Shown: positions 1 through 13,541, numbered from the stretch's first letter. The stretch: DNA of 64,000 bases from Clytia hemisphaerica (GCA_902728285.1 CACVBU010000276.1:1588458-1652457); one strand, 5' to 3'. Numbers and translations are program-made. The notes: generated by a model from the letters alone, not told the origin.

Positions 1-265
1 TAAATTTGGTTATTACAAACTATAAGAACATCATGCTTTGATGACCAAAATTTTAAGAACGAAAGTTAAGAACATTTTAAGGCTTTGCGAACTTTAAACC
101 AATTTCTTAAATACTTAGAAAATTGTGGCAATGAAAATATTTTTGGGCTTAAAACTCAAAGGTTTTAAAGTTTGAAAGATATGTAGGCGATTTCACGAAT
201 TTCTTGAAATTGCTAATTCACCAAATTGATTCTTGTAAAAAATGAATGAAACTTTGCAATATGGT

Positions 266-492
266 TAGACTATGTTATAGTCTAAGACGAATCACTATCA
301 AAGAAAAAAGCCCAAAGCCGAAGAAAATTCGCAAACGGGTTTTTTTTGCCGAAATGAGTTTACAGTCGGTAGAGTTGCTAGTCTTCTTCGAAACTCTCCC
401 GCCGATTTTTTTTCCGTATACCGCCATATATAACGCCATACCGCCATCTTTCCCGCCTTTACTATCACTGTAACGGACGATAACATCGTCTA
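266..492. mobile_element. Mutator-like MITE, family A copy 1
   Basis: A 227-bp non-coding element bounded by TAGACTATGTTATAGTC on the left and GACGATAACATCGTCTA on the right, which are imperfect inverted repeats. It is flanked by a perfect 9-bp direct repeat CAATATGGT (257-265 and 493-501), the target duplication length expected of Mutator-like transposases. Its interior is the reverse complement of the copy at 13542-13758. The small open frames here on both strands are by-products of the element. Confidence 0.85.
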
Positions 493-584
493 CAATATGG
501 TCTGCAAAATTAAATCCGAAGTTTCGAGTTTACTCGCAAATTGTTTTGGTCTTCGAAGATAATAAGTACCTTAAAATTTGGCGG

Positions 585-870
585 ATTTGACGGACTTGAC
601 TGAAATCCGCCAAATTAAGTTCCCGCCAAAATGTCTTTTTTCTGCCATCCACCAAATTAAATTCCCGTCAAATTAAACATTTTGAAAATATATCTCTTTT
701 GAGGTGTTTTTGCTATTTTTTCGCTGTTTTGACGCCATCTTAACGAGTTTTTTAAGCGACCGCCAAATTAAATTCCCGCCAAATTTAGTTTTTTCGTCCA
801 TCCGCCAAATTAAATTCCCTCTGAAAAAACATTTTTGGCCCTCCGCCAAATTAAATTCCCGCCAAAATTT
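585..870. repeat. Interspersed CCGCCAAATTAAATTCCCG repeats
   Basis: Five close variants of a motif of about 20 bp (core CCGCCAAATTAAATTCC) are spread through the segment at irregular spacing, with one inverted relative near 585 (GGCGGATTTGACGG). A similar style of motif (CCGCGAAATTT) recurs at 5940-6170. No coding potential is seen. This is probably the body of a short DNA transposon whose ends I cannot place. Confidence 0.5.
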
Positions 871-900
871 CTTCCTTTAAGGTATTAAGTTTGCACTTAC

Positions 901-3900
901 CTCTTTTACACCGGTCGTGAATGATATTTCCACATGGGAAAACTTCTCTTACCAAGTTGTACAAAGTGATATCGTAAGTGCGAAGTTTTGATCGTGTATT
1001 GACCGGCCCGTGGACGCCATTAGGTCGGGCCGCGTAATCGTTCACTTCAAAATAACTTTGAACACCTATCAGCAAAAATTATGATTATTAAGAGCAAATG
1101 TCGTTAAATTTTTAGTAATTTTGGCCCTAGTCAACATCTTTCCCTGATGATTATCGGCTTTTTTATGCGTCATTATTTTCTGACGACCATCAGTAACGTA
1201 AATAAAGCCTGGATGGGATAAACGAGGACGAGGTTGAACTCTGGTCTACTTTAATAATTTGAATCTATTATTTAAATCAATGTATCATTCTCTTCAAAGC
1301 TCTAGATCAATTACCACATGTCAAAATCGATCATTATCAATCAAACAAGCCATCCATTCAAAGAAACGTAAGTTGATATAATCTATCATTCTTTGCTGTT
1401 GTTTGGGAATGGGTAAAATATTTTAAAGGATGCCGTACGCTACATATTCGTTATTCCTTCATTGGGCCTAAGATGGGCGCCATGCCAGAAAAACTGATAT
1501 TCCCCATGTTACAAAAGTCATTTCTTGAAGGTTAAATCTTACTTGGGTTTTAACCGAAATAACATACCCCATACCCCATGGATTTTTCGTTTAATCTTAA
1601 GAGATCCTGGACTTTTTACCTAGTTTTTGAGCTACAACTATGACTACAATAACTGGCGCAAAAGTAATTCCCCTGCAAGATTTAAATAACCGCAAGTAGT
1701 TTTAAGTTAACTTAGAGTTGGAAAGTAGAATTTTAACTCTGAGTTTTAGCACGAGACTTAAGATTTCCGACTTCAAGGTCTTTGAGGATCGAAAAAACTC
1801 GTGAATGATTCGACTAGGCTGAAAATATGATCTGGCAGCCATTATACCACTCCATAATCGAAATATCCGATTAGATAAAGTAGAGCCTATAAATAGCCTA
1901 TTGTTTATAAGAATTTTAAGAACAAACTATATAAAGACATAAGGCTTTGATGGCCAAAATGTTAAGAACATTTTAAGGCTCTTGAGACTCTAAAACATCC
2001 GATTTCTTAGGAAAATAGACATAAAAAATCACAAAAAATGGGGAAAAATAAAAGGTACAAAAGTTAAGAACATCCGAAGGCTTTGTTGGTTGTTCTTACA
2101 AAAGAAACGTGTACATACCCTCTGCGAAGTATTCTTGTACTGTACTCATAGCATACGTATTTCTCCATAATCCGCGATATTTTGCACTGTTGTAAGCACG
2201 TTGGAGACGAGCAAAATAACCTGGAATTCCTCCACCACGAATTGCCACTTCCTGTATATCATGATAAAATCAATTTATTTCAATCGGATAAATTTCACGA
2301 GAATTAATTTCATGTTTTTACGAATATTTCCTGTTTTCATGAGATTGCTGACTCGCAAAATTAAATCCACGCTAAATTTTCGGAATGCTGATTAGCGATT
2401 TTTTTGACTCGTTAAATTAATCCGATCAAAGTAGTAAAAACTTGCTACAGAAAAAAAAAGATTTTTTCAGGTTGTTATTGTCGAAAATCTGCATGCCTGA
2501 CTGTCTGAGGATCGCTGACAATTCAAGCTACGGATTTATGCTTATGCTTGTACTACCAAAATCAATTTTATTTTTATTTCGATTTTTGGAATTTCAAGGT
2601 CGGTCGGGCCCGTAAAAAAACAAATCAAATTGGTCTCGCCTAATCTGATGAGTTTTTTATAAATGTTCAAGAGAAAACACAATAACAAAATGTGAATTTA
2701 TCCTGAAAATTTATGGACTCAATTTCGTTAGGCTACGTCATATCTTCGTCATATCTTATGTTTCGAGCGTAAAACTCATAGCCTGGAGCTGTCTATTGTG
2801 TAGACTAAATTTCGTAAGTTAAGACACATAGTGAAGTTATATGCACTGAAGAAAAACCATGACAATCTGTAACAAAAACCCAATATACATTTTGGAAGAA
2901 AAAATGGAATTGATAATCTCAGTAATTTAAAATTCTAAAATTCTAAAATCTAAAAAATTTTTCAGTAATCTCAGCGATTACTGTCGCGTTTTCAAAATGG
3001 CAGAAATTTGACTCACCGAAATACCATGTGAGAATTCATGAAGGAAGATGTCTTCCCTTCGATAACGATCACTGCTTCGACACAATAAGTTCTCTTCGCC
3101 ACCAGTAGAAATTGGGATACTAAGCGTTCCGCCCAGACCGCGAGCTCGGGTATCCCACCAACTTCCCAAATGGCGATGCTCAGGGATAGTTGTTGTTCCT
3201 AAAATTATATTTACAAAAATACTTGTTGCTTTTTCTTCGGAATTTTTTTCTAACAGTTTGAAAAAAATATTTAATAGCTCGGTTAACTTGTGTGATGAAA
3301 GTATTCGCATCAGTTTTGTAAGTTGTTGTATAGATCTGTAATACGGACTTCGTGTTTTGCTAACTTTCAGATACGAGTGCCAGATATAGACCCGTGTGTG
3401 GAGCAAAGTACAGTTTCAGCTCTTCACTTCTCTAATCTTATTTGTTTAAAATCGGAAGTCAGGCTAAGAAAACATCACCTAGTCTGATTTTAGATGCAAT
3501 TTTCACTGTGAAGAACTTCACTTTGCTTGCAGAAGGTTGAGGTTTTTACTATTTCTGCTAATGGGGAGTTTGCAAGTATAGTAAGTTTTTTTGCAAGCAA
3601 TGCTTACAGATTTGGACAGAAAAAATTGGAAATGAGTGCTTTTATAGTAAAGATAGCGAAAATAGTGATGGAACAAAAAGGCCCGAGGTTGTGATTTTAA
3701 AGTATTTACTGAGTTTTTATGTGTGTGTTTTTCTACGACGGAGGCGGTAAGGTTCTAATTTGTCTAAATCATGACTGACTGAGGACGACGCGGTAAATCG
3801 GCACATTTACTGTCCTCGTTTTTGCGGGTCAAAATTGCGGGCTATTCCAGATCGCTTCAGTCACTTTACCGTCCTCAAAAGTGAAAATACATAAACTCGC

Positions 3901-5819
3901 TTTTTTCGCTAACAATGACGGTTTAACTTTTGACGTCAAACGATAATAGGTAGTTTTTTTTTTCGTTTCCGATAAGCTAGAGTTAGTGAGTTTGAGGCAA
4001 ACTTCGGAATTTGAACTCTTACCTTCATTTTCGGCCATTATACCAAGTCGTCCATAATTCTTATATAATGATTGTCTGAGTCGAGGTCGATCGGCCAACA
4101 GGAAGCGAACAACGTAACACGCTCTGTTCAAACCAGCATTCGAGACACGGTTGGTACTAACAATAGGTATGCCATACGCATGTGTATACTTTTGATAATG
4201 GTTGTATCTAGAAAGGGGAAAAATTTAATACTATTTTGTAAGCTCTCGTTCGATGAAATTTGTTTTAAGAAATTAGCTTTGCTTTGAAGAATCGAATTTC
4301 AGAAAATCGGAAATATTGTTTTTCACATAATGTTCACAGACAGAGGGATGCGCGCATGTTTCCCATGGGAACCCTTTTGATCTACCATGATAGCGAGGTA
4401 TCACCTTTTGTGTCGTTAATGCCCAAGATAATGATCCTTGGGGCCATATACTGAACCAAGTCAAAAAAGGGCCTATAAATATGTGACCGGTTTGATACAC
4501 GTTATTTTATAGAACATTCAAAATTTTTTTGAAGCCTTGGAATGTTTTTAATTTCTCTTGAGTTTATAGCCTAACATTGGTATCAAAACTCACTTTATAG
4601 CGTATTTGTTGATAAGTCAATTTCTCGGGTATAAATGGAAGCTAGCTGGGAAAAAACACAATTTCTTCAGATTTTGCTTTCTAACTTTGTTTTGAAAAGT
4701 CAAAATAACATTCGCACTATAGGTTTTAATCCGTAATTGGATATTTAGTAGTCTAGCATGCTAGACGACTTAACTCGGTAAAAAATAGGAAGTAGAAAAC
4801 TTGACAGGAGCATCAAATAGTCGTCTAGAATATTTTGTGCACAACAAACTTTTCATAAAAATTTTCTCTTTTCATGTTTTTGGATAACATTTTCAGGGGG
4901 TCTTGTTGGTTTGATTTGGTTTCTTTTTTTTTCTTTCACTTAGAAATTCTCATTGGCTGAAATTTTTATTTGTTTATATATATTTGTTGTATATGATTGT
5001 TTTCTCACCCCGCAGAAATCTGCGGGCCCTGCTGGAACTCCCGTAAGCTACGGAAACCACCTTAGCCCAGTCGTTTATTTTAACCATATCCCGACATAAA
5101 AATTTCCCGCTTTCAACAAAAACGTTATAAACGACTGGATTCCCAGTCTAGATATTTAGAAACTTTGCAAAAACTGTTCTGTTGACCCGAATTATAAAAA
5201 TTCTTAACTTTTATTTGATGGATAGCGAGTTTTGGGGATTTTAAAATTTTCTAAAACTCCTTAAAAAAGGGGGCTTTGAAATTCAATACCTTGTGATGAA
5301 ATTGAGGTGTCTTGGTACAGCTGTTACTCGTCCACACGCATGCGTATCTACTGCATTCCCAGGTCTGTTACCACGGAAAGAGAATGGTTTTGTTCTATCC
5401 AATGCTTTATTGACTTTCTGTTTGATATTCTTTGGTAAATTATCAGTGAAAAATTCTAAAAAAAGAGAAAGATTATGGTTGACTCGTACTGTTTTCCTGC
5501 ATGTTACGTTCGCGTTCGCGGCATTCGACTTTCATTTTATAGGTTTCCTTTGCAAATAAACGATACATGTAGATTTTCTTTTAACCAGAAATCATGAATG
5601 TATCATGATGAAAAATGCTGTAATCTACTTACCAAATTTTTGCCCACGAGAGATTTTTATTCAGGGTTTAGTATCCCTATTTTATAATGGCCTTCTGAAC
5701 AGTATTCTTAGAAAAGACATGTTACTTTCGTAAAACTTGCGTAAAACTCTGTCGCTACAACAAATGCCTCGACTTACTGTAGTTGTAAAGGTCTACGGGG
5801 CCGGTGCTCTTCTTCTGTC
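901..5819 (-). CDS. HEXXH putative zinc metallopeptidase, six internal exons, incomplete
   Basis: Six minus-strand exons join with matching phases: 5819-5778, 5455-5290, 4123-4023, 3198-3017, 2251-2119 and 1065-901. All have AG acceptors and GT donors. The joined frame is open. The exon at 3198-3017 carries RYRREDIFLHEFSHGI, whose HEFSH fits the HEXXH zinc motif. The next exon ends with EYFAEG, a glutamate in a place that could be the third zinc ligand as in gluzincins. Upstream text reads RACYVVRFLLADR and GRLGIMAENE, followed by IPEHRHLGSWWDTRARGLGG. Families with this layout occur in invertebrates and bacteria and are uncharacterised; the peptidase role is inferred from the motif only. The last exon seen ends in a phase-1 donor, so the gene probably continues left of the window. 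The 5' exon with the start codon was not found. No frameshift or stop interrupts the exons. Confidence 0.68.
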
Positions 5820-7400
5820 CTGAAATTGAGAAGTGAAATTTAAAGAACTATAAAATACAATGTGATGCATTGTTTTGGTATGACATTTCGACCAATACAA
5901 AACTGAATGCAGTAGCGCCAAAAAGAATAAATTTTTGCGGATTTCGCAGATTTGGGTGTCATCCGCGAAATTTAGTCCTTATCCGCGAAATTTTTTTGAG
6001 AAAAACTCGAAAATGTCAAATAACTACTTTTACTTTTAAAATGCTTACTAGCATTAAAAAAGCGCTAATGTGCGTATTTTGACAACCAAGATGCACAAAT
6101 TGGTGTAAAAAGGCACAATTAGTGAAAATTGGTCTCCCTATAGTGTTGCCATCCGCGAAATTTAATCCCTGCGAGAATTTATCCAATTATAGTATACAAA
6201 TGACAATGTTAGGTTTTTATCATAAGTTTTACATACAAAGTTCAAGTTTTGTTTTCCTTGATACCAAGCGAATCGACAGGAAATTATACTGTACTTTGGT
6301 ATATACTTTTTTCAGCTCACCCAGTGCAATCGTAATACCATATTATATGGCGGTCAAGGCATGCTCAAATTAACATAATAGATATTGTTTGTTAGCTCCT
6401 GGATTCTTTTAGACGATGCTATCGTCCGTTATATAAGCGTCTAGCATGTTCATACGCATAGTAAGGGCGTCAGGGCGGTTTACGGGAAAAAAGTGACGGC
6501 AGAGTTTGGAACAGACACTGTAAACACCTCCGCCACTGTTTAATCTGCCCGAATTTATCACCTCCAAAACTATTCCCTTTTTTAGTAATCCTGTGTAGAC
6601 GATCCTTTAGAAGATGACTTTTCATTTTGCCTTGGAAAATGAATGGAAATTGAAGAAAATATCACAGTCTCTTCAGCTCCTTGAACTTACTCTTCAAAGC
6701 CAAAAGCATTCTTCTACAATTGAGCACTGAATAAATCCTTGTCTGATTTAGGACTTTTGTCACAAACCTATCTAGATTTTTGATGTCTAAATCAGGTGAT
6801 TTCGAGCAAAAGATAAGACTTTCTCTTAAATGCTAAAAACATTTTCAAAAATTGATAAACGGAGGGAGGGATTGATTTAGATCTCAGGAAGTTAAAATAT
6901 AATCGGAAAATGAAAAGACGGGTGTGGCGTTTATTAGGCATTTGAAAGTAATGAAAGTGGGCCACCATTCTCTCCATCCCATTGTCCCCCAAGGAAACTT
7001 TACAAACCTTGTGATTCGGTTAACAGTATCGCAACAACGGCGAATAAAAAAACTGACTTCATTGCTTGTACGGTGTAGTGACCAAACCGCAAAGAAAACG
7101 GTGAAAATATGTATGTAAGAAAACTTCCTTGTAAAGTGAGACCTGTCTGAGAGAGGCTCTCTGATAAACTAATTTAGAACAAGTGCTAAAGTTGACAGTT
7201 ATATAAACGGCGAAAGGTCAAAAGAATTTGACACTTTTTATAGAAAGATCTATTTACTTATGATTGTATATCAACATTGGATAAAGTATGATCATGTAGC
7301 TTTATATACAGACATATTATGACAACTGTAGTGTGTTTAGTTTCTGTTATTTATCCTCGTGACTAATAGTTTAGAAAAGTTATTCGTCAATAGTTCATGA
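5820..7400. other. Intergenic, repeat remnants
   Basis: CCGCGAAATTT-type motifs recur at about 5940-6170. At 6411 a sequence TAGACGATGCTATCGTCCG matches the left end of family A elements, and GC-rich text similar to their interior follows to about 6550. No matching right end or 9-bp duplication is visible, so this copy looks truncated or decayed. The rest shows no coding signal. Confidence 0.4.
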
Positions 7401-7403
7401 CTG

Positions 7404-7566
7404 CACTGTCAGTTTTAAAGGTTTTTACTGAGACCTTTTGGAGTCTCATATTTGAATCAAGACCCTATAGTCTGATTTGCAACGAAACCTTTTAGGGGCT
7501 GCGATAACGGATCGCTAATTGAGACACCGTATAGGTCTCAGGAAAAACCTTTAAAACTGAGAGTGC
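7404..7566. mobile_element. Short inverted-repeat element
   Basis: About 160 bp with inverted ends of about 30 bp: CAGTTTTAAAGGTTTTTACT on the left is mirrored by AAAAACCTTTAAAACTG on the right, and CTGAGACC is mirrored by GGTCTCAG just inside. No target duplication is obvious. Non-coding. Confidence 0.6.
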
Positions 7567-7859
7567 GTGTAATTCACCCTTTTTTTCGTTATAAGAATGG
7601 TTTTTTGAGGATAAAAAACATCCTATCAATATTTTAAGTTATCTTTCATTTATTTAAAAACTAAAAAGTACATCACTCGGAGTTTCGTGCAAACTTACGC
7701 ACTAATGATACAGAAATGACTGAGAAAATTTGAAATTCGACGTAAAAAAACAAAAACATAACTGGATAATTGGTGCAATAAACTTAGGTAATAAAAAGAA
7801 TGGTGGAAGCATTAAAAGTGTTGAAGTCTGAATCGTAGGCGTAATTGTATATTGGTTAT

Positions 7860-8170
7860 CATCCTTGACTCCCGCCTGGGAGGCCCGATCTCGATACCCA
7901 CCTAAGATTCACTTGGCAAGTGAATATATCTTCGTTCGGGTCAACCCATGCCATGTGAGAGGAATCGGGTACCATTACTCTAATATAAGTGTGTGGGTAG
8001 ATTAGACAGACATAATGAGGTGCCATGGTTCGGCCTCGCGTGAGTATCACTCTCCCAGTGTCGTTCGAGTGTCATGGTATACGCCATGGCTTTGGCAGCT
8101 CGCGTCTGTCAAGTCAAGTGTCTGTTAGCGCCGTGATTCCTACTCGTGAATCGCAGACCTCTGCAAAACT
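7860..8170. other. GC-richer segment of unknown nature
   Basis: This stretch has visibly higher GC than its surroundings and an abrupt composition change at both sides. A 63-codon minus-strand frame (8050-7859) lies inside it but has no recognisable domain and no splice context that I trust. It may be a SINE or part of an older transposon. I see no clear tRNA-like A and B boxes. Confidence 0.25.
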
Positions 8171-8503
8171 ACTGGAAGGTTAGTTAAAGCACTGCGAATT
8201 CGTCAGAAATGTCAGCATCCTTAAGAGGTTCTTAGAACATCGGCAATTAATCAAAAGCACATGTCAGAGTACATGTTTTTTATAAGAACAAACTATATAA
8301 GAACACGAGGCTTCTATGGCCAATACTTACAAAATAGTGAAATTTAGAACTTACCTTTAACCTTAACTTTTTTTTTGAAATGCAAAATCCAGCGAGCCCA
8401 ACACTTTTTGAAAAATGTGAAAAGGAAAAATGTGAAAATTCCTAGCTTGTTTTTAGTTTGTACCTTCAGAGTAAAAACATTAGCCCGGGGGAGGGTACTA
8501 CCC

Positions 8504-8676
8504 TAGACTATGCTATAGTCTAAGACGAGTTTCATCTAAGAGGAACAAACGTGAAGACGGAGTTTTTTTCGGGGGTAGCTGTTGTCTTAGACTATATCAA
8601 CTCGGCAAAATTACGTTTTATAATATACAAACTATATTATATCATAATAATATATTATAGGACGATAGCATCTCTA
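8504..8676. mobile_element. Mutator-like MITE, family A copy 3
   Basis: A 173-bp element starting TAGACTATGCTATAGTC and ending GACGATAGCATCTCTA. It is flanked by the perfect 9-bp repeat GTACTACCC (8495-8503 and 8677-8685). The ends match those at 266-492 and 13542-13758, but the interior is shorter and rearranged. Confidence 0.8.
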
Positions 8677-8685
8677 GTACTACCC

Positions 8686-9500
8686 TTGCCGACCGACGGG
8701 GGTGCTCCGCTGAGGTTCGAAAAAGGTACCCTTCGAGGGACTAATTTTTCTGTTTTTGTGTTTTTGCGATATATGGCAAATTAAATATGTATATACACGT
8801 CTGCCGTGTTTGAAAGGTTAAGAACATTTTTAGACTAGAAAAATTTTGGATGTTATAAAAAACATGTATGTACCTCATTCCATAAGTGTAATGTATTAAA
8901 GCTAACAAAACCACACCCTACACCTCCAAATCACCCCCTGTTGAGTTTCGTCTTATGACGTCAATAATGGGATTAATAAATAAATCATTCAGTGAACATT
9001 TCAACAGTATGAAATTTGATGAGCACTTCATGATTGATTTTTTGATACCCTGCTTGCTTTTTATACCCCTATCAGTCGTGTACCTAGTGCAAAAATGCTC
9101 GTATCAGTTTCTGTTTGGTCAAGTGCATGGTTTGTACATACCGGTCCGTATTTACCTCAAAAATGCTCATTTTCAGTATAAACCACTCTTGTGTGGTTTT
9201 GCTTAGAATTTTGGCTGTAATGTAAAATTCGTAACAGTTGTTAAAATTTTACTGTATTGTTCAATCCCGACGATACAGTAGCATTGGGTTGATTCATTTA
9301 AAGATACACGCTTTTTTATTTTTTATTAGAACACTTAAAATTTGGCTGAGCCTGGATGTGCTTCTTTTTTTAACAATTTTCAGCCTAAAATGTTCTTAAT
9401 TTTTCAGACTACTCTAAATCGACAATATCATGCAAAATAAAGAGCCATTGCCCCCCCCCCCCCCCAATATTTTGCAAAGTAATTTTTTTTTACTTTCAAA
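8686..9500. other. Intergenic, nothing recognised
   Basis: AT-rich sequence with a run of 15 or more C at about 9450. An 83-codon plus-strand frame at 8955-9206 has no recognisable domain or splice context and is probably fortuitous. Confidence 0.3.
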
Positions 9501-9936
9501 AATCTTATATATACACCGTTTAGCGAGGGGTAAATTACTCGAAAAAATTTCGTACACCTCTTAGAACTAGTACATAGCTTACACTAACATGCCACCGCAG
9601 CAATATAATATTTAAAGAATTCTATAATAAATTGTATAATCATAACAATGTCAATTGCAAGATTATAAGAAATGCATGGGGACAAAAAAATAGTAAGTAA
9701 CTACACGTTTGGTTAAACGAGGAAATAAAAGATTTTCTTTTTTCCTGAAAATAATAACAATAACACTCCATCTAAATAAATAAAAACGATGGCCTAGTTA
9801 TAATTAAGGTTTCGACGAAGACATGAAAAAATCTAATTAAAAAGAAATGACTCTTATGTTTTGCAAGCTAAAGTTTATTCCACTTAAATTGGCATTCATT
9901 TTTGCTATCTGTGGAAACCATATCAGAGTAATTAGA

Positions 9937-10203
9937 CTACTCGAGTACCTAATAAACGTACCAGTAGCGAATAAACGTACAGGGTCGAAAATGGAGGGCA
10001 TGCAAACCTAATTGAAGGATCTTTTTAATGAGGTTAGGGTTAAATATTGGGTAATTTGCTTTCTTTTGACGAGTAGAACAAACCTCAAAAGTCAAAGATG
10101 GATATTTATCATTAAAACAAAGTAGGCACTTGAAATTGAGGAAAATTTTTGTTAAAATTAATAAACGTACATGTACGTTTATTAGATACCCGAGAGTATC
10201 TTC
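9937..10203. mobile_element. Inverted-repeat element, about 265 bp
   Basis: The left end, TACTCGAGTACCTAATAAAC, is mirrored by GTTTATTAGATACCCGAGAG near 10180-10198, and the internal ATAAACGTAC motif occurs several times. The arms are about 25 bp and imperfect. No target duplication was found. Probably a decayed MITE. Confidence 0.5.
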
Positions 10204-10825
10204 CTTGAGAGTGGTTTGTACATGGTAGCAAAACAAACTTCCAATTTACATGGAATAGATTTTAAACGTAAGACGGGTTCAAGAAACGAGCTTGTCGGAA
10301 CAGGTTGACGAGATAAAGCTTTTAATGCTTTAAAGATTGAAACATAAAAAATAATCAGGAATAATTAATTGATTTGATTATTGTGATTTAATTACTGATT
10401 GATTGATTGATTGATTCTCTATTGCTACTTTGCCTAATAAACAATAGTCAAGAGGATACTGTGGATAAAATTTATCAAAAAGTTCTGCGCCATCTTAAAT
10501 AGGGCGAAATAGAAACCAATCCTAGCTAAGGCCCGGACTCCACTCGCTTACGCTTTGATTGTACTTCTCAAGCAAAATCTTTTATGTTGTTGGTCAAAAG
10601 AAAAATAAAGATATGCCATTGTGGTCCATTCAGACGTACAGTCGAGAAAAGTTGAAATGCGCCTAATTTTTTTTAAAGTGCATAGTACTTTTTCATGATG
10701 CAATCTTTTCTCCAAACTAAAAGCTGATTGAATCCATTAAGATGATCGCAGCGCAGACAATGAAGAGATGTGCCTTCAGGAAGCTAGACTTTTTGAGTTT
10801 ATAGCTATATACTTTCACTTTATGG

Positions 10826-11515
10826 TGTTTCTGTATGACTGTCTGTGTGCCTAGTCTAACCACCGTTAAATGCCTTCGGGAAGGTCCCTCCTAACTTGGA
10901 AAGCCAGAATTGGAGCTATTTCACCAAACTACTGGAGCGCAAGTTATTACGTAGGCTATCACAACTGAAAAAGTTGAATGTATGCGCCTATACAAACTTT
11001 TTTCAGGTTTTCCAAATAGATTTACCACACTGAACAAACAGTGAAAACACTCTAAGTGAGGTAAATCTATTTTGAAGACCAAAAAAAAAGTTTGTTTACA
11101 TCGATTCACATTCAATTTTGGATTCATATGCTACATTCTACTTTTTTGTACTTTGCCGGTATCTTGTTTTACCGTTTCTGTATGACTGTCTGTGTGCCTA
11201 GTCTAACCACCGTTAAATGCCTCGGGAAGGTCCCTCCTAACTTGGAAAGCCAGAATTGGAGCTATTTCACCAAACTATGGAGCGCAAGTTATTACGTAGG
11301 CTTTCACAACTGAAAAAGTTGAATGTATGCGCCTACAAACTTTTTTCAGGTTTTCCAAATAGATTTACCACACTGAACAAACAGTGAACACTCTAAGTGA
11401 GGTTAAAATCTATTTTGAAGACCAAAAAAAAAAGTTTGTTTACATCGATTACATTCAATTTTGCGGATTCATAGGCTACATTCTCTTTTTTGTACTTTGC
11501 GGCATCTTGTTTTAC
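10826..11515. repeat. Two-copy tandem duplication, 347-bp period
   Basis: The segment beginning CTGTATGACTGTCTGTGTGC at 10831 recurs at 11178 and the two copies run side by side to about 11515. They differ mainly by small indels and a few substitutions. Open frames inside are short and unsupported. A recent duplication of non-coding DNA. Confidence 0.8.
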
Positions 11516-12189
11516 GGAGTTAAGAAAGATATTCCCGAGTTACGACCATATAATGGTCTTTAAAGCTTAAGAGCTCTTAAACAATAAAGGTAGTTATTAA
11601 TAAAAGACAGACAGACAATGAAAACAGTTTGAAAGTTTGAACAAAAGATCAACAAAATGCCATTTGAAAACTTGAGCAAAATTTCTTTAAAGATTCCCGA
11701 AAAAGAATTGAAAATCATTGCTGAAATGAACTTCTGACTAAATTACAGTATTTTTCAGTTTTAAAGACAAGAAACAAAATTTGACATACAAAACACTTTT
11801 TCCATTCAATGAATCGATCAGCTCATCATCAAACCAGTCTGCCATTTTGTTTGTTTTGATTTGCAAAAGTAATATTGTAATCCTTGTTATGGTGTAATTA
11901 TATACTTTTTCTATAATTTGCATTTATAACACTCGCTTCAGCTTTTCAATCCTAAATCAAAACTAATGAAATGCAATATATAATAATGGTAATAGCATAT
12001 AACGAATATGAAAATGTGTATAACATTTACCGCTGTATAATTTACCGCCATATTTTTGCGGAACACTTAATTGGCCGGAACATACAATACGAACAAACGC
12101 GCGCGCAAAAGATTCGAGATTCCTGTCCAATATCCTTGCGTGAAGCTAGGAACGGCCTCCTCACTCGCTACGCTCGTTGCGGGGGCAAA

Positions 12190-12712
12190 AATCACAAAAA
12201 TCAAAAAACAAAAAAAACACAGAAAAAAATCAAAAATAAAGAAATCACAAAAAAAACAAAAAATCACAAAAAATCACAAAAAAATCACAAAAAAAAAAAA
12301 AAAATACAAAAAAAATCACAAAAAAAAAAAAAAAAAAAAAATCAAGAAAAATCAAAAAAAAAAAAAAAACAAAAATCACAAAAAAAAAAAAATCACAAAA
12401 AAAAAAATCACAAAACAAAAATCACAAAAAAAAAAAAATCAAAAAAATCACAAAAAATCACAGAAAAAAAAAAAAACAAAAAAAACGAAAAAAATCACAA
12501 TCAAAAAAAATCACAAAAAAAAAAAAATCAAAAAAACAAAAAAAACAAAAAAATCAAAAAACAAAAAATCACAAAAAAATCAAACAAAAAAAACAAAAAC
12601 ATCACAAAAAAATCCACAAAAAAATCACAAAAAAATCACAAAAAAATCACAAAAAAATCACAAAAAAATCACAGAAAAATCAAAAAATCACAAAAAAATC
12701 AAAAATCACAAA
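12190..12712. repeat. Low-complexity A-rich block (AAATCACAAAA-like)
   Basis: Over 500 bp made of A runs broken by TCAC, TC or C. It leaves two long plus-strand frames (11971-12771 and 12071-12739) open simply because stop codons cannot form. Their lysine/glutamine/asparagine-only translation has no domain. I regard both as artefacts. Confidence 0.85.
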
Positions 12713-13541
12713 TCATTTCGTACGCTTTTTTCGAAGTGATTTACCCCTCGCCGTTTAGAGGGGTGAAATAAGGGTGAAAAGTCGAAAATTTTCTTCGTCG
12801 CCCAACCATGGTGGGCAACATATTTTTTTGGCCCCCTCAATTCGATTCGCACGCTGGGGGCCATGAGAGCACTTAGAATTGGTAAAATTTGGACAATATT
12901 TTACTGTCGATTTTAGAAACCCATCCCTAAGTTCGGTTAAAACTGCTTGAAAAGAGGAAAAATTGTAGTTTCTTGTCATTTTTTTTCCAAACTGAGGCTG
13001 GGCATGTTCTTACAATGTTCTTAATTTTTCGCAAGAATTTCAGCCTCAATGTTCTTATAAACTGGTAAAAAAATAACTAATAAAAAAAAACTTGATTGGC
13101 ACTTGCAGTTGCCACACAAAATTTGTCCAAAAAAAGTTACAGGGTGTCTTTATTTCGGCATTTTTATTGATTTAGACATCATTGATGGAAATCTGAGGAT
13201 CTAAATGTTGCGTTATCTGGTCTGCATTTTTTACATGATTCATATTATTGGCGTGAAATAATTTTATTTGCCAGTTTGTTTTAATCGAGCTGGATAAAGA
13301 TTTTTGAAAATGTATTTTACTTACTGAGTTATTAGACAGGTACGAGCGTACGAGCCGAGAAGTATCTTATCCGTTTGGTGGACTAAATTTCTTTGGGTGT
13401 TTTTCTTGTTCCTTTTGGTAATAAGAATATTTTAAGCTTCTGGGCCACCTGGATTTCTCACCTGGGTATCCATAATAATGGCGGATTTTTGGTCATGTGA
13501 CCCCCGGTAGGAAAAACTGAAAATTCTTTCAACCCAAATAT

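Larger units (their letters stand above)
9514..12765. repeat. Inverted pair bracketing 3.2 kb
   Basis: GCGAGGGGTAAATTACTCG at about 9522 is matched in reverse complement at about 12736-12753 (GTGATTTACCCCTCGC), and the similarity extends over about 35 bp with CGAAAAAA and CGTAC on both sides. The arms could be the ends of an old transposon that includes the A-rich block. No target duplication was identified. Confidence 0.35.

Noticed and set aside
6411-6600. Fourth full family A MITE
   Set aside because: Only the left end matches; the best right-hand candidate gives a 7-of-9 duplication and the wrong terminus.
7859-8050. 63-codon minus frame
   Set aside because: No recognisable domain, and it lies in a composition anomaly that looks like a repeat rather than a gene.
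11971-12771. Two overlapping lysine-rich frames of 222 and 266 codons
   Set aside because: They exist only because the A-rich repeat cannot form stop codons; no domain, start context or splice evidence.
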